Source of the DNA: Glandiceps talaboti
Taxonomy: Eukaryota; Hemichordata; Enteropneusta; Spengelidae
Direction of reading: 5' to 3'
Assembly (NCBI RefSeq): GCF_964340395.1
Contig: NC_135555.1
Span: 26,284,725 to 26,348,724, forward strand
DNA: 64,000 bases
The translations under genes were made by a program, and so were the position numbers. The notes under the pieces were generated by a model that was not told the DNA's origin, did not search any database, and saw only the letters and a list, made by a program, of their open reading frames with translations. Positions 46,176-56,624 of this stretch are shown one piece after another. How positions within the stretch are numbered: the stretch's first letter is position 1; each line of letters begins with the position of its first letter.

Positions 46176-46431
46176 ATGTCCGATTACATAACAAGCAGTA
46201 GCGATTCTAGTGGAACCACGTTCCACTATTTAGAAGTCGAAATTGACAATGACAATAATACATGCAGTACTATACTCGTGATGACGAAGAAGATGTGGTA
46301 GTGGGGGATGCTTGTATTGTACCATATATGTATGAACCACTACCGCAACCACGACTACAGCCAAACAACAATCCCCAGCTGCAGATGGTCATTGACGATA
46401 TTATTATCGACAGACTAAATAATACTGACTG
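46176..46431 (+). pseudogene. P2X7-like cysteine-rich protein, first exon remnant
   Basis: Starting at ATG 46176, the frame gives MSDYITSSSDSSG, then a shift near 46265 to a frame with YTRDDEEDVVVGDACIVPY, YMYEPLPQPRLQ and DRLNNTDW before GTAAGT. A Ser/acidic leader, PY.YEP and RL.NT.W just before an intron are the pattern of the many invertebrate proteins annotated as P2X purinoceptor 7-like, whose next exon carries the Cys-rich C.CG.C..MPT motif. That exon is not seen here. The family is often spread by transposons, and this copy lies inside one. Identification rests on this short stretch. Confidence 0.45.
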
Positions 46432-47750
46432 GTAAGTTATGATAATAAAAAGTAGATATTTTAAATTAGCAGATGAAGGAAAACATTGGGTCGAAATTTC
46501 GAAAGTAGTTGTCCCCTTGTGATCATAACACCGTAACAGTAGTACTATTTAGTGCAGTTAATCGACTTACTGACTACCTGACTACACAGTGTGTGTACGT
46601 ATGCTAACTGTGTTTGAACCGCCATTCATATATTTCATGTGAACATCTATGTAATATTGAAGGTCTGATCGGTTGTCAATCTCAAAAGGATTTTGTGAAA
46701 TCATAATTACCAGAAAAAAATCAGAACAGTTCAGTAACGGCCAAATTATTTATTGACGTTGAGCACTGAGCATACACTGCGTTCCAGGGTAACAGGGCGA
46801 GGTCTACCGCTAGAGCACCCAGTACAGTTCCGCATGACGTGTGACTAGACACGCTCCAGAGAACACGCTAGTATACAGCCCGATGAACCTCTTGCTCTGT
46901 TCTCACTCTCAGTCACATCCAACTTCTCTCTCAACCTTGCGAACAATGCATTAAATTTTGCATTTATAAATGATTGGTCTTCATTCACTGACAAGGAAAC
47001 CAAAGTCATACAATAAGGTCTTGAATATGTCTAAAAGGAAGTGCACTGTACTATAGTACTGTAGTACATATGAGCATGTTTCGTTTTTGTTATTCATCGG
47101 CGCAATGATATGGGCCGGTACGAAGACTTGCTATCGCAAGTAAAAATCTCCATTATGTGGTACCAGCTCGTAACATTATACTTGTATGTTCTTTGAAAGT
47201 GTAATTTATGTTTCTTATCAGGTATATAACTTTCAATTCAATTCAACATTAGGACTCATAATCACAGCCAACAAAACAAATGTTATCGTTACCAGTGTCG
47301 TACAAATGTAATAATTATATAGTACACCAGGACGCAACATGTTATAATTCATGATCATTTTTCGTGAGTTTGGAGTTGTGCATTACTAAGACATCATTGA
47401 AAACGTTTGGAAACTCATCCTCTGTATGTTGAAAAGAAGCAGGCTGATTAGAACTTCCAAATCTTTTGTGAGAAAATCGGTGTAGACTCAATCGTTGACG
47501 TCCCCTACTAGGCAACGTTCAGGCATGGTTAAAAAGACATGGACCGCGATCGTGTTCCGGCAGTGACGCAATTTTCCGAAGACTCCCAAAGCAAAATGCT
47601 CATCGCAGATTTCCAAAAAAATCAATTTTTCATTATTAATATCGTACTTTTGTCAATAACGTCATACAAATCTTTAATCACCTATGAAAACTACATCATT
47701 TGCAGGCAAAAAGTCGGAAACTTTGGAAACCTATTTACATACACTTTAAT

Positions 47751-47960
47751 TGCCCATTGTACAATGCAAACTGGAAGTGGAGAATATAGCGCCTCTCTAG
47801 TGTTGAATACTGGAATGGGGGAATAACATCCACTATGGCATACAAACGACTGCATGTCCATTGCAAGTTGATGTTCCAGTAAATGGTTTGGAATGCAGGT
47901 CTACCCATCAATATTACTAAGTATTGTAGAGCCCTGGTTTGGATTATAATATAGAAACAA
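47751..47960 (+). repeat. Dispersed repeat, copy A, right half
   Basis: TTGCCCATTGTACAATG and ATCAATATTACTAAGTATTG match the reverse complement of 49140-49320. Together with 45760-45969 it forms one repeat. Confidence 0.7.
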
Positions 47961-48639
47961 AATGTAAATTCCAGCATCTGATTGTATATTTATTCAAGGA
48001 GAGATATGGGGGATATGCACCTAGGAATTTTAGTATATGAGTATTTTAGTATATGTCATCAGTCACTTGATTCTTTAGCAAATAATTATATGTTTGTGAT
48101 ATTAGATTGTTAAATGTTTTTTGTGTCCAAATTCATTTTTGTTTTTTGTTTGTAACCTATGGACAAGACATTATGACTTTTTTATATGTTTGGCGTGATT
48201 ATTTTCTGAAAAGGTCTAACATGAACACGAAAAATGTACAATGGAAACTTTAAAAATATCTATCTGAAGACCAACTATGTAATTATGTATCATGATCGGC
48301 ATTTTTGAAGATGAAAGCGATTCTAGAATTAATTGCACAATAGACTTTTTGGCGTGATTGAAAGCCAAAAACATATATCGCGCAGACCAGAAATGCCAAA
48401 TGTAGCTGGTCCAGAAATGACTGCAGGATAGAATTTAATAAAATTATTTCGGATAAATAGTCTTCTAAAACTCGTCGTGCTGAAAAAATGTCCTGGACAA
48501 CCTGTGTCCGACCACTGACTTTCTAGATCCTGTAATGTAGGGATACATAAATACATAATTGGAGACAGATATATATACACACACATTGATACATAAATAC
48601 ATAAGATACAGTATATATATATATACTAATGGAAATTGT
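47961..48639 (+). other. WWOX intron 1, unassigned
   Basis: No gene recognised; AT-rich with a short TA run near 48610. Confidence 0.4.
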
Positions 48640-48951
48640 AATGAAAATTGTACTGAACTTTCAAAGTGTGTCTGGAAAATAAAGGAGTCGGGCCACCAGT
48701 ATTCCATCAACTGGGCTATCATTGCCCATGCAGCCGCCTACTCTAATGCAACAAAAAGGTGCAACCTGTGTCTTACAGAGAAGATGTTCATCATCAGTGC
48801 AAATAAATTGGGACTCCTTAATAAACGATCAGAACTGATTTCAAAGTGCCGCCATGAAAACAAATACATTCTTTCATTCCACCATGTCATACCTCAACGC
48901 GCATCACATCCGGGTACCAGTTCTTCTGCGAGTTCGAATTCCATCACTTGA
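48640..48951 (+). pseudogene. Penelope-like GIY-YIG endonuclease fragment
   Basis: The plus-strand frame reads TELSKCVWKIKESG, YSINWAIIAHAAAY, RCNLCLTEKMFII, LLNKRSELISKCRHENKY and ends about 25 codons later. TELSKY.W.LK..., C.LCL.EK..I and NKR.EL...CRH..K are the C-terminal half of GIY-YIG nucleases in Penelope-like retroelements. The GIY and YIG residues and RT lie upstream in intact elements and are missing here (5' truncation is usual for the group). The ORF ends near a hammerhead-like tail and a TA repeat. Confidence 0.65.
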
Positions 48952-48970
48952 ATTTCCGTTAAAATTTAGT

Positions 48971-49000
48971 CGTCCGAAGATCGCATTCAAGCGTGAAACT
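48971..49000 (+). ncRNA. Hammerhead-ribozyme-like remnant
   Basis: CCGAAGA, a small CGC/GCG stem with loop ATTCAA, then TGAAAC reproduce the hammerhead core CUGANGA-stem II-GAAA except for one base (C where U is required). Penelope-like elements are known to carry minimal hammerheads in their terminal repeats. The U-to-C change predicts that this copy does not cleave. Confidence 0.4.
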
Positions 49001-49035
49001 CTGAGTAACGGCTCCGTACCATAACTTGTGTATTT

Positions 49036-49037
<2 letters not shown>

Positions 49038-49084
<47 letters not shown>
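49038..49084. repeat. (TA)n microsatellite
   Basis: About 23 TA units directly after the Penelope-like tail. Confidence 0.95.
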
Positions 49085-49087
<3 letters not shown>

Positions 49088-49099
49088 AGTAAGTGACTT

Positions 49100-49640
49100 G
49101 ATGAATAGGTAGTGTACACCCCCCCACATATTCTAACCCAAAGCAAGACTATGCAATATATAGTAATATTGATGTGTGGACCTGCAATGCCCATCATTTC
49201 CAGTGTAGGACACAGCTGCGCTTCATGCACTAGTAGTAACATAGCAAAGGTAATACCCCCTGGGACACACAGACAGGAAGAACAGCACCCTCACAGTCAA
49301 TTGTACAATGGACAATTGCGGAACCTTCAAGAACCAAGAAGTGTTCAGAGGTACCCCAATTCCGTCAAAATCGACAAATGTAGCAACGCATGCAGCATTT
49401 TGAAACGGGCAGTACGCTGACATCTTGTGCACGTTTTCAACGTAGTCTTGTCTATTTGTGTTTGCCTTACAGGAATTGTACATGTAGTGTTTTATTCGGG
49501 TTAAACATCGGAACGAAAAAAGGCACAAAAACAGACGAAAAAAACCTCAAAATCACAGCAAATGCTATAATTATTGAAGGTAACTTCCATGATATAAGGC
49601 ATTGCTTTGTTGCTGCTTAGGTAACAGGTATCTCGACCCC
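49100..49640 (-). repeat. Dispersed repeat, copy B (uninterrupted)
   Basis: Reverse complement of 45760-45969 plus 47751-47960, but without the TIR transposon. Its CAATTGTCCATTGTAC region marks the empty target site. Confidence 0.7.
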
Positions 49641-49800
49641 CCTACTCTGGTCATCTTGACCCCCAGGTTCTGGTCATCTTTTCCCCCTTAACTAGACAGG
49701 TCATCCAAACCCCTTTTTGAACTGACCCTTGTCACCTCGACCCCCATACCCAGGTCATCTCACCCCCCCCCCCCCTCACCCCTGTTATGTCCAGTGACAA
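49641..49800. repeat. C-rich tract with TGACC half-sites
   Basis: Repeated TCATCTTGACCCCC-like and AGGTCATC words plus a run of 14 Cs. Several AGGTCA/TGACC nuclear-receptor half-sites occur, probably by virtue of the repeat. Confidence 0.6.
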
Positions 49801-50678
49801 ATCACATGAATCATTGCTCTAGGTATTATGTTGTCCTAAAACATTATTAACACTATAATCAAAATGTTTATAAATGGTCAAGGTGTCAAATCAAAATGTA
49901 CACCATCAATGGCGTGCACTACATGTATTGTTAACAATGTGTATTCTTGTCGATTTGTTGAAACCATGGATGTGTTAGTGGAGAAACATACATGTACAGA
50001 CATATATAAATGACATACGTATTATTAGTTAGAAGAAAAATGATACGAAAACATATACACTCAAAAGGCTATATCATTGTTATGGACTATATGGTTACAA
50101 CTAGCGTTAAGCTTATCCCCAACTTTTACTTGTGTCACTCATACAATATTCATATACATATATGTTGAATGCTTGACTTTGTTTTAATCATTGTGATAGA
50201 AGAAATGTAATCAATGTCTTGCTGTAACAACAATTTTACCAAGGGGTCAAAAAGAGTATAAAACAGTGCCTAGATCTAATCCATGTGTTTGCAGTCTATG
50301 TAAAGGCTAGTTTATCCATAGACCCTATACAGCATATTACATGATGTGTTGATCTGGTGTTAGCCGAGACCTCAGTTTTTCTTGATCTTTCTTTGTACTT
50401 TTACTCCACTGTACATGTGTATATCGATGATTACCACCTAACAATATATTGGCACTTCAATAGACCTGTGTGTGTGTGTGTGTCAGTCATTCCTTGCATT
50501 TCAGTAGTACAGGTACTCAGACACTGGGTCATAACCTTATGTGTAGTTACTGCAGCTATAGATATACAATGTATGCAGTACAAGCACTCAATCTGATTAA
50601 CATCTGATGTTGTGATTACAACTTGGTTTCTTTATTTACCTCTGCGTCCTTCATTTATTGTGGTTTGTTTCTGATTTT
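49801..50678 (+). other. WWOX intron 1, unassigned
   Basis: No gene or RNA recognised; ordinary AT-rich intron. Confidence 0.45.
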
Positions 50679-51469
50679 GTTGTTCTCAGAGTGATCGTTG
50701 CCTTCCTGCATCTGACACTATACCATACATGTAGGAGTTGTTGTTCTCAGAGTGATCATTGCCTTCCTGCATCTGACACTATACCATACATGTAGGAGTT
50801 GTTGTTCTCAGAGTGATCATTGCCTTCCTGCATCTGACACTATACCATACATGTAGGAGTTGTTGTTCTCAGAGTGATCGTTGCCTTCCTGCATCTGACA
50901 CTATACCATACATGTAGGAGTTGTTGTTCTCAGAGTGATCATTGCCTTCCTGCATCTGACACTATACCATACATGTAGGAGTTGTTGTTCTCAGAGTGAT
51001 CGTTGCCTTCCTGCATCTGACACTATACCATACATGTAGGAGTTGTTGTTCTCAGAGTGATCATTGCCTTCCTGCATCTGACACTATACCATACATGTAG
51101 GAGTTGTTGTTCTCAGAGTGATTGTTGCCTTCCTGCATCTGACACTATACCATACATGTAGGAGTTGTTGTTCTCAGAGTGATCGTTGCCTTCCTGCATC
51201 TGACACTATACCATACATGTAGGAGTTGTTGTTCTCAGAGTGATCATTGCCTTCCTGCATCTGACACTATACCATACATGTAGGAGTTGTTGTTCTCAGA
51301 GTGATCGTTGCCTTCCTGCATCTGACACTATACCATACATGTAGGAGTTGTTGTTCTCAGAGTGATTGTTGCCTTCCTGCATCTGACACTATACCATACA
51401 TGTAGGAGTTGTTGTTCTCAGAGTGATCATTGCCTTCCTGCATCTGACACTATACCATACATGTAGGAG
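50679..51469 (+). repeat. 61-bp minisatellite, 13 units
   Basis: Near-identical units containing TTGTTGTTCTCAGAGTGAT, GCCTTCCTGCATCTGACAC and CCATACATGTAGGAG. By eye the only variable site is one dinucleotide, which is CG, CA or TG. Confidence 0.97.
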
Positions 51470-51811
51470 TTCACATTCAAATCCTGCTCATTGAGTAATC
51501 CAATCAACCAATGAGAATGTGTCTTATATGTTGAAAACTTATGGCTACAGTACCTCAGAATCCTCTGTTCACACAGAGCTTGAATGCAGAGCACAGACAA
51601 TGATTTTATTATCATTGTTTTGGTGGGTCTGTTTGTTTTCAACTTCAATCTTGGAAGCTCAACTGCAAGGTGAATTTAGATTGACTACATGTAAGTGTGG
51701 GATTTGAACATAAATATTTGCTATGGTATTGTGTCAGATGTAGGAAGGAGGCACTCACTATCAGAACAAAAACACTGAAAACAAATGAGGGGTGACAATG
51801 CCATGTACAGC

Positions 51812-52055
51812 ATATCTAATTTCAAAGGACTCATACACAACATATCTAATTTCCTAGTGCTCATACACAACATATCTAATTTCCTAGTGCTCATACACAA
51901 CATATCTAATTTCCTAGTGCTCATACACAACATATCTAATTTCCTAGTGCTCATACACAACATATCTAATTTCCTAGTGCTCATACACAACATATCTAAT
52001 TTCCTAGTGCTCATACACAACATATCTAATTTCCTAGTGCTCATACACAACATTC
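51812..52055 (+). repeat. 30-bp minisatellite, about 8 units
   Basis: Units of CATATCTAATTTCCTAGTG plus CTCATACACAA, six of them identical. Because 30 is a multiple of three, both strands look open; these frames are not genes. Confidence 0.97.
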
Positions 52056-52140
52056 TTAATTATGGGACTTGTACATTCTCAATATCTCTTTTACAAATTT
52101 AAGACTACCCAGAATTCTTTGATGGGATTAATTACAGATC

Positions 52141-52318
52141 ATGTTCTGTACATACCAAAGCTGTAGGAACACATACACTACAACTTACTGGATGTTATCA
52201 TGTTCTGTACATACCAATCCTGTAGGAACATATACACTACAACTTACTAGATGTTATTATGTTCTGTACTTACCAATCCTGTAGGAACATATATACTACA
52301 ACTTACTAGATGTTATCA
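52141..52318 (+). repeat. 59-bp triplication abutting the exon 2 acceptor
   Basis: Three units starting at about 52141, 52200 and 52259 share ATGTTCTGTACATACCAA, CTGTAGGAACA and CAACTTACT(A/G)GATGTTAT. The last ends twelve bases before exon 2, so the branch-point region itself is inside the repeat. Confidence 0.92.
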
Positions 52319-52329
52319 TTTCCTTTCAG

Positions 52330-52394
52330 TCATGGGGTGAAGAAAACACAATGGCATCATCCAAGAACAGGAAAGTGCAAACGTATCATTGGAG
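52330..52394 (+). CDS. WWOX: WWOX exon 2: second half of WW1
   Basis: The acceptor TTTCCTTTCAG precedes 65 bases. The first base completes N35 with exon 1. The exon encodes HGVKKTQWHHPRTG, giving the second WW1 Trp (W43) and the Pro (P46), so WW1 is complete and should bind PPxY ligands. A basic patch GKCKR follows, at the place of the human nuclear localisation signal GKRKR with one Arg replaced by Cys. The donor is GGAG|GTATTT. Introns 1 and 2 are 7175 and 2730 bp. Confidence 0.93.
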
Positions 52395-52423
52395 GTATTT
52401 CTATGTTGCTTACTTTTAAAGTA

Positions 52424-52805
52424 CACCTACATGTAGTGTGTTCCCCTATTGTCAATGGCTGAATGATAACGTACTACATGTAGTGTGTTCCCCTATTGTC
52501 AATGGCTGAATGATAACGTACTACATGTAGTGTGTTCCCCTATTGTCAATGGCTGAATGATAACTTACTACATGTAGTGTGTTCCCCTATTGTCAATGGC
52601 TGAATGATAACGTACTACATGTAGTGTGTTCCCCTATTGTCAATGGCTGAATGATAACATACTACACGTAGTGTGTTCCCCTATTGTCAATGGCTGAATG
52701 ATAACGTACTACATGTAGTGTGTTCCCCTATTGTCAATGGCTGAATGATAACGTACTACATGTAGTGTGTTCCCCTATTGTCAATGGCTGAATAACAACG
52801 TACTA
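52424..52805 (+). repeat. 47-bp minisatellite, about 8 units
   Basis: Units of TGTAGTGTGTTCCCCTATTG, TCAATGGCTGAATGATAAC and GTACTACA, starting 30 bp after exon 2. Variable sites include AACGTAC / AACATAC and CATGTAG / CACGTAG. Confidence 0.96.
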
Positions 52806-52979
52806 AATGTAATGTCATTTCTCAATGCTGTGCCTGCAATACCTTACATGCTATTACGGTACTATTGAATTCCACTATACTGTATACATGTACATTGTAC
52901 AGGTACTTCAAGTATTGAAATGTGTTTTTAGCACTCGTAACTGAACTGACAAGGTTCAGTAGTGCTATAGGCATGGCAA

Positions 52980-52980
<1 letters not shown>

Positions 52981-53051
<71 letters not shown>
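52981..53051. repeat. (GT)n microsatellite
   Basis: About 35 uninterrupted GT units, followed directly by dispersed repeat D. Confidence 0.97.
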
Positions 53052-53054
<3 letters not shown>

Positions 53055-53476
53055 CAACTTTTAGTCAAAAACCGCTGAACCGATTGCAATGATATTTGGT
53101 GGGCGTATTACCTTGGGTGTCTAGTTGGGAAATTGGTCAAATCAAAATGATCTTACCACCAGTGTATGTTTTGGGTCAAAATATGTGATTTTGGTAAAAA
53201 AAACTTAAACTTGAAAACTACTAGGCAGTTTGGTCTGAAATTGGGTGGGAACATTCTGAAGCGTGTTTAGATTAAGAATTGTTCACGACATGATGATCCC
53301 ATCAGTGATATGCAAATTTGGGCTAAAACTTTAATTCCAAAACTACTCAGCAGATTGTGCTGAAATTTAATTGCATCTGGTGGTGTATAGATTAAGAAAT
53401 ATTAAGCATATAATGATCTCATCAGAGATATGCAAATTAGGTGTAAACATGTGAATTTTGGTAAAAAAAATTATAT
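53052..53476 (+). repeat. Dispersed repeat D, copy 2
   Basis: Matches 42010-42480 in the same orientation (CAGTGATATGCAAATT, TTCCAAAACTACT.AGCAGA, GTGAATTTTGGT). Confidence 0.7.
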
Positions 53477-54882
53477 CTTCTCATTGTGTATACCCAATGG
53501 TTGCTAGTTTCGTCTCATTATGTATACCCAATGGTTGTTAGTTTCTTCTCATTATGTATACCCAATGTTTGCTAGTTTCGTCTCATTATGTATACCCAAT
53601 GGTTGCTAGTTTCTTCTCATTATGTATACCCAATGGTTGCTAGTTTCGTCTCATTATGTATACCCAATGGTTGTTAGTTTCTTCTCATTATGTATACCCA
53701 ATGTTTGCTAGTTTCGTCTCATTATGTATACCCAATGGTTGCTAGTTTCTTCTCATTATGTATACCCAATGTTTGCTAGTTTCTTCTCATTATGTATACC
53801 CAATGGTTGCTAGTTTCTTCTCATTATGTATACCCAATGGTTGCTAGTTTCTTCTCATTATGTATACCCAATGTTTGCTAGTTTCTTCTCATTGTGTATA
53901 CCCAGTGGTTGCTAGTTTCTTCTCATTATGTATACCCAATGTTTGCTAGTTTTGTCTCATTATGTATACCCAATGTTTGCTAGTTTCTTCTCATTATGTA
54001 TACCCAATGATTGCTAGTTTCTTCTCATTATGTATACCCAATGGTTGCTAGTTTTTTCTCATTATGTATACCCAATGTTTGCTAGTTTCTTCTCATTATG
54101 TATACCCAATGTTTGCTAGTTTCTTCTCATTATGTATACCCAATGTTTGCTAGTTTTGTCTCATTATGTATACCCAGTGGTTGCTAGTTTCGTCTCATTA
54201 TGTATACCCAATGTTTGCTAGTTTCTTCTCATTATGTATACCCAATGTTTGCTAGTTTCGTCTCATTATGTATACCCAATGTTTGCTAGTTTTGTCTCAT
54301 TATGTATACCCAATGTTTGCTAGTTTCTTCTCATTGTGTATACCCAATGTTTGCTAGTTTCGTCTCATTATGTATACTCAATGGTTGATAGTTTCTTCTC
54401 ATTATGTATACCCAATGTTTGCCAGTTTTGTCTCATTATGTATACCCAATGTTTGCTAGTTTTGTCTCATTATGTATACCCAATGTTTGCTAGTTTCATC
54501 TCATTATGTATACCCAATGGTTGCTAGTTTCTTCTCATTATGTATACCCAATGGTTGCTAGTTTCTTCTCATTATGTATACCCAATGTTTGCTAGTTTCT
54601 TCTCATTATGTATACCCAATGGTTGCTAGTTTCTTCTCATTATGTATACCCAATGTTTGCTAGTTTCTTCTCATTATGTATACCCAATGGTTGCTAGTTT
54701 TGTCTTATTATGTATACCCAATGGTTGCTAGTTTCGTCTCATTATGTATACCCAATGGTTGATAGTTTCTTCTCATTATGTATACCCAATGTTTGCCAGT
54801 TTTGTCTCATTATGTATACCCAATGGTTGCTAGTTTCTTCTCATTATGTATACCCAATGTTTGATAGTTTCTTCTCATTGTG
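53477..54882 (+). repeat. 34-bp minisatellite in intron 2, about 41 units
   Basis: Units of TTCTCATTATGTATACCCAA plus TGTTTGCTAGTTTC. Main variants are TGTTTG / TGGTTG and TTCTTC / TTCGTC / TTTGTC. It is unrelated in sequence to the 34-bp array at 1-3808. Confidence 0.97.
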
Positions 54883-55124
54883 ACCAAAAAAAAGAGAGAA
54901 AACATTTCACCACAATCATACATTGTATGTCACCCAATTTCCTTTCCTGTACATGCAACAGTTTTAATGTCAGATACATTTAGTGTTTGCAGAATATTTA
55001 GAGTTGCCATAGTAACAATGCAGTGACTGCCCTCACATTTCAATAAGTGAGTCATTGATTTTCTTCTACCATAGTGTTCTGTGAAAGACTGCCCACACAG
55101 TCTATTTTTTTTACCACTGTTTAG
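54883..55124 (+). other. WWOX intron 2, 3' end
   Basis: Unique sequence leading to the exon 3 acceptor, with a T-rich tract at 55103-55112 and CACTGTTTAG. Confidence 0.5.
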
Positions 55125-55182
55125 AGTTGCCATATGGATGGGAGACTGCAGTAGATGATCAAGGTTGCCAGTATTACATTGA
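55125..55182 (+). CDS. WWOX: WWOX exon 3: first half of WW2
   Basis: After TTTAG, 58 bases in frame encode ELPYGWETAVDDQGCQYYI and the first two bases of the next Asp. W62 is the first Trp of WW2. It joins exon 2 and exon 4 in phase. The exon was found by searching for the WW signature GW(E), and its length equals the human exon as I recall it. The donor GA|GTAAGT is strong. Unusually, the last bases of the exon (TTACATTGA) and the donor are part of the 51-bp minisatellite that follows. Confidence 0.9.
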
Positions 55183-56624
55183 GTAAGTTGACATCCATAC
55201 ATGCATACATGTATATATGTGATTGGCTGTACATTAATTAAGTTGACATCCAGCCATACATGTATGTATGTGATTGGCTGTACATTAATTAAGTTGACAT
55301 CCAGCCATACATGTATATATGTGATTGGCTGTACATTAAGTAAGTTGACATCCATACATGCATACATGTATATATGTGATTGGCTGTACATTAATTAAGT
55401 TGACATCCAGCCATACATGTATATATGTGATTGGCTGTACATTAATTAAGTTGACATCCAGCCATACATGTATATATGTGATTGGCTGTACATTAATTAA
55501 GTTGACATCCAGCCATACATGTATATATGTGATTGGCTGTACATTAAGTAAGTTGACATCCATACATGCATACATGTATATATGTGATTGGCTGTACATT
55601 AATTAAGTTGACATCCAGCCATACATGTATATATGTGATTGGCTGTACATTAATTAAGTTGACATCCAGCCATGCATACATGTATATATGTGATTGGCTG
55701 TACATTAAGTAAGTTGACATCCAACCATACATGTATGTATGTAATTGGCTGTACATTGATTAAGTTGACATCCTGCCATACATGTATATATGTATGTGAT
55801 TGGCTGTATTAAGTAAGTTGACATCCAACCATACATGTATGTGATTGGCTGTACATTAAGTAAGTTGACATCCAACCATACATGTATGTATGTGATTGGC
55901 TGTACATTAATTAAGTTGACATCCAGCCATACATGTATATATGTGATTGGCTGTACATTGAGTAAGTTGACATCCAGCCATACATGTATATATGTGATTG
56001 GATGTACATTAATTAAGTTGACATCCAGCCATACATGTATATATGTGATTGGCTGTACATTACTTAAGTTGACATCCAGCCATACATGTATATATGTGGT
56101 TGGCTGTACATTAATTAAGTTGACATCCAGCCATACATGTATATATGTGATTGGCTGTACATTAATTAAGTTGACATCCAGCCATACATGTATATATGTG
56201 ATTGGCTGTACATTAAGTAAGTTGACATCCAACCATACATGTATGTGTGTGATTGGCTGTACATTAATTAAGTTGACATCCAGCCATACATGTATATATG
56301 TGATTGTCTGTACATTAAGTAAGTTGACATCCAACCATACATGTATGTATGTGATTGGCTGTACATTAATTAAGTTGACATCCAACCATACATGTATGTA
56401 TGTGATTGGCTGTACATTAATTAAGTTGACATCCAACCATACATGTATGTATGTGATTGTCTGTACATTAATTAAGTTGACATCCAACCATACATGTATG
56501 TATGTGATTGGCTGTACATTGAGTAAGTTGACATCCAGCCATACATGTATGTATGTGATTGGCTGTACATTAATTAAGTTGACATCCAGCCATACATGTA
56601 TATATGTGATTGTCTGTACATTAA
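55176..56624 (+). repeat. 51-bp minisatellite made of exon 3 donor copies (part 1)
   Basis: About 28 units: AAGTTGACATCCAGCC, ATACATGTATATATGTGATT, GGCTGTACATTAATT. The first unit overlaps exon 3. In the junction position the units read ATTGAGTAAG (as at the true splice site), ATTAAGTAAG, ATTAATTAAG or similar. At least nine units keep GTAAGT. Open frames of up to 300 codons exist because 51 is a multiple of three; they are not genes. Confidence 0.95.

Larger units (their letters stand above)
45970..47750 (+). mobile_element. TIR DNA transposon carrying a P2X7-like fragment
   Basis: Inverted termini of about 150 bp (45970-46120 and 47600-47750) share AGTGTATGTAAATAGG, TTCCGACTTTTTGCCT and TTTTCATAGGTGATTAAAG. 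TTAA (or TA) is duplicated at the edges. The element lies within an older repeat whose uninterrupted relative at 49100-49640 acts as an empty site. No transposase is seen in the 1.8 kb; superfamily unknown (ISL2EU, Kolobok or PIF-like are candidates from the target site). Confidence 0.8.

Noticed and set aside
49641-49800. Nuclear-receptor response element cluster
   Set aside because: The AGGTCA words arise from a C-rich repeat and have no regular spacing; mentioned only as sequence content.
53128-53148. Candidate WWOX exon 3 around AGTTGGGAAATTGG
   Set aside because: It encodes W-E but no WW pattern, lacks splice sites in phase, and belongs to dispersed repeat D. The 55125-55182 segment fits in every respect.
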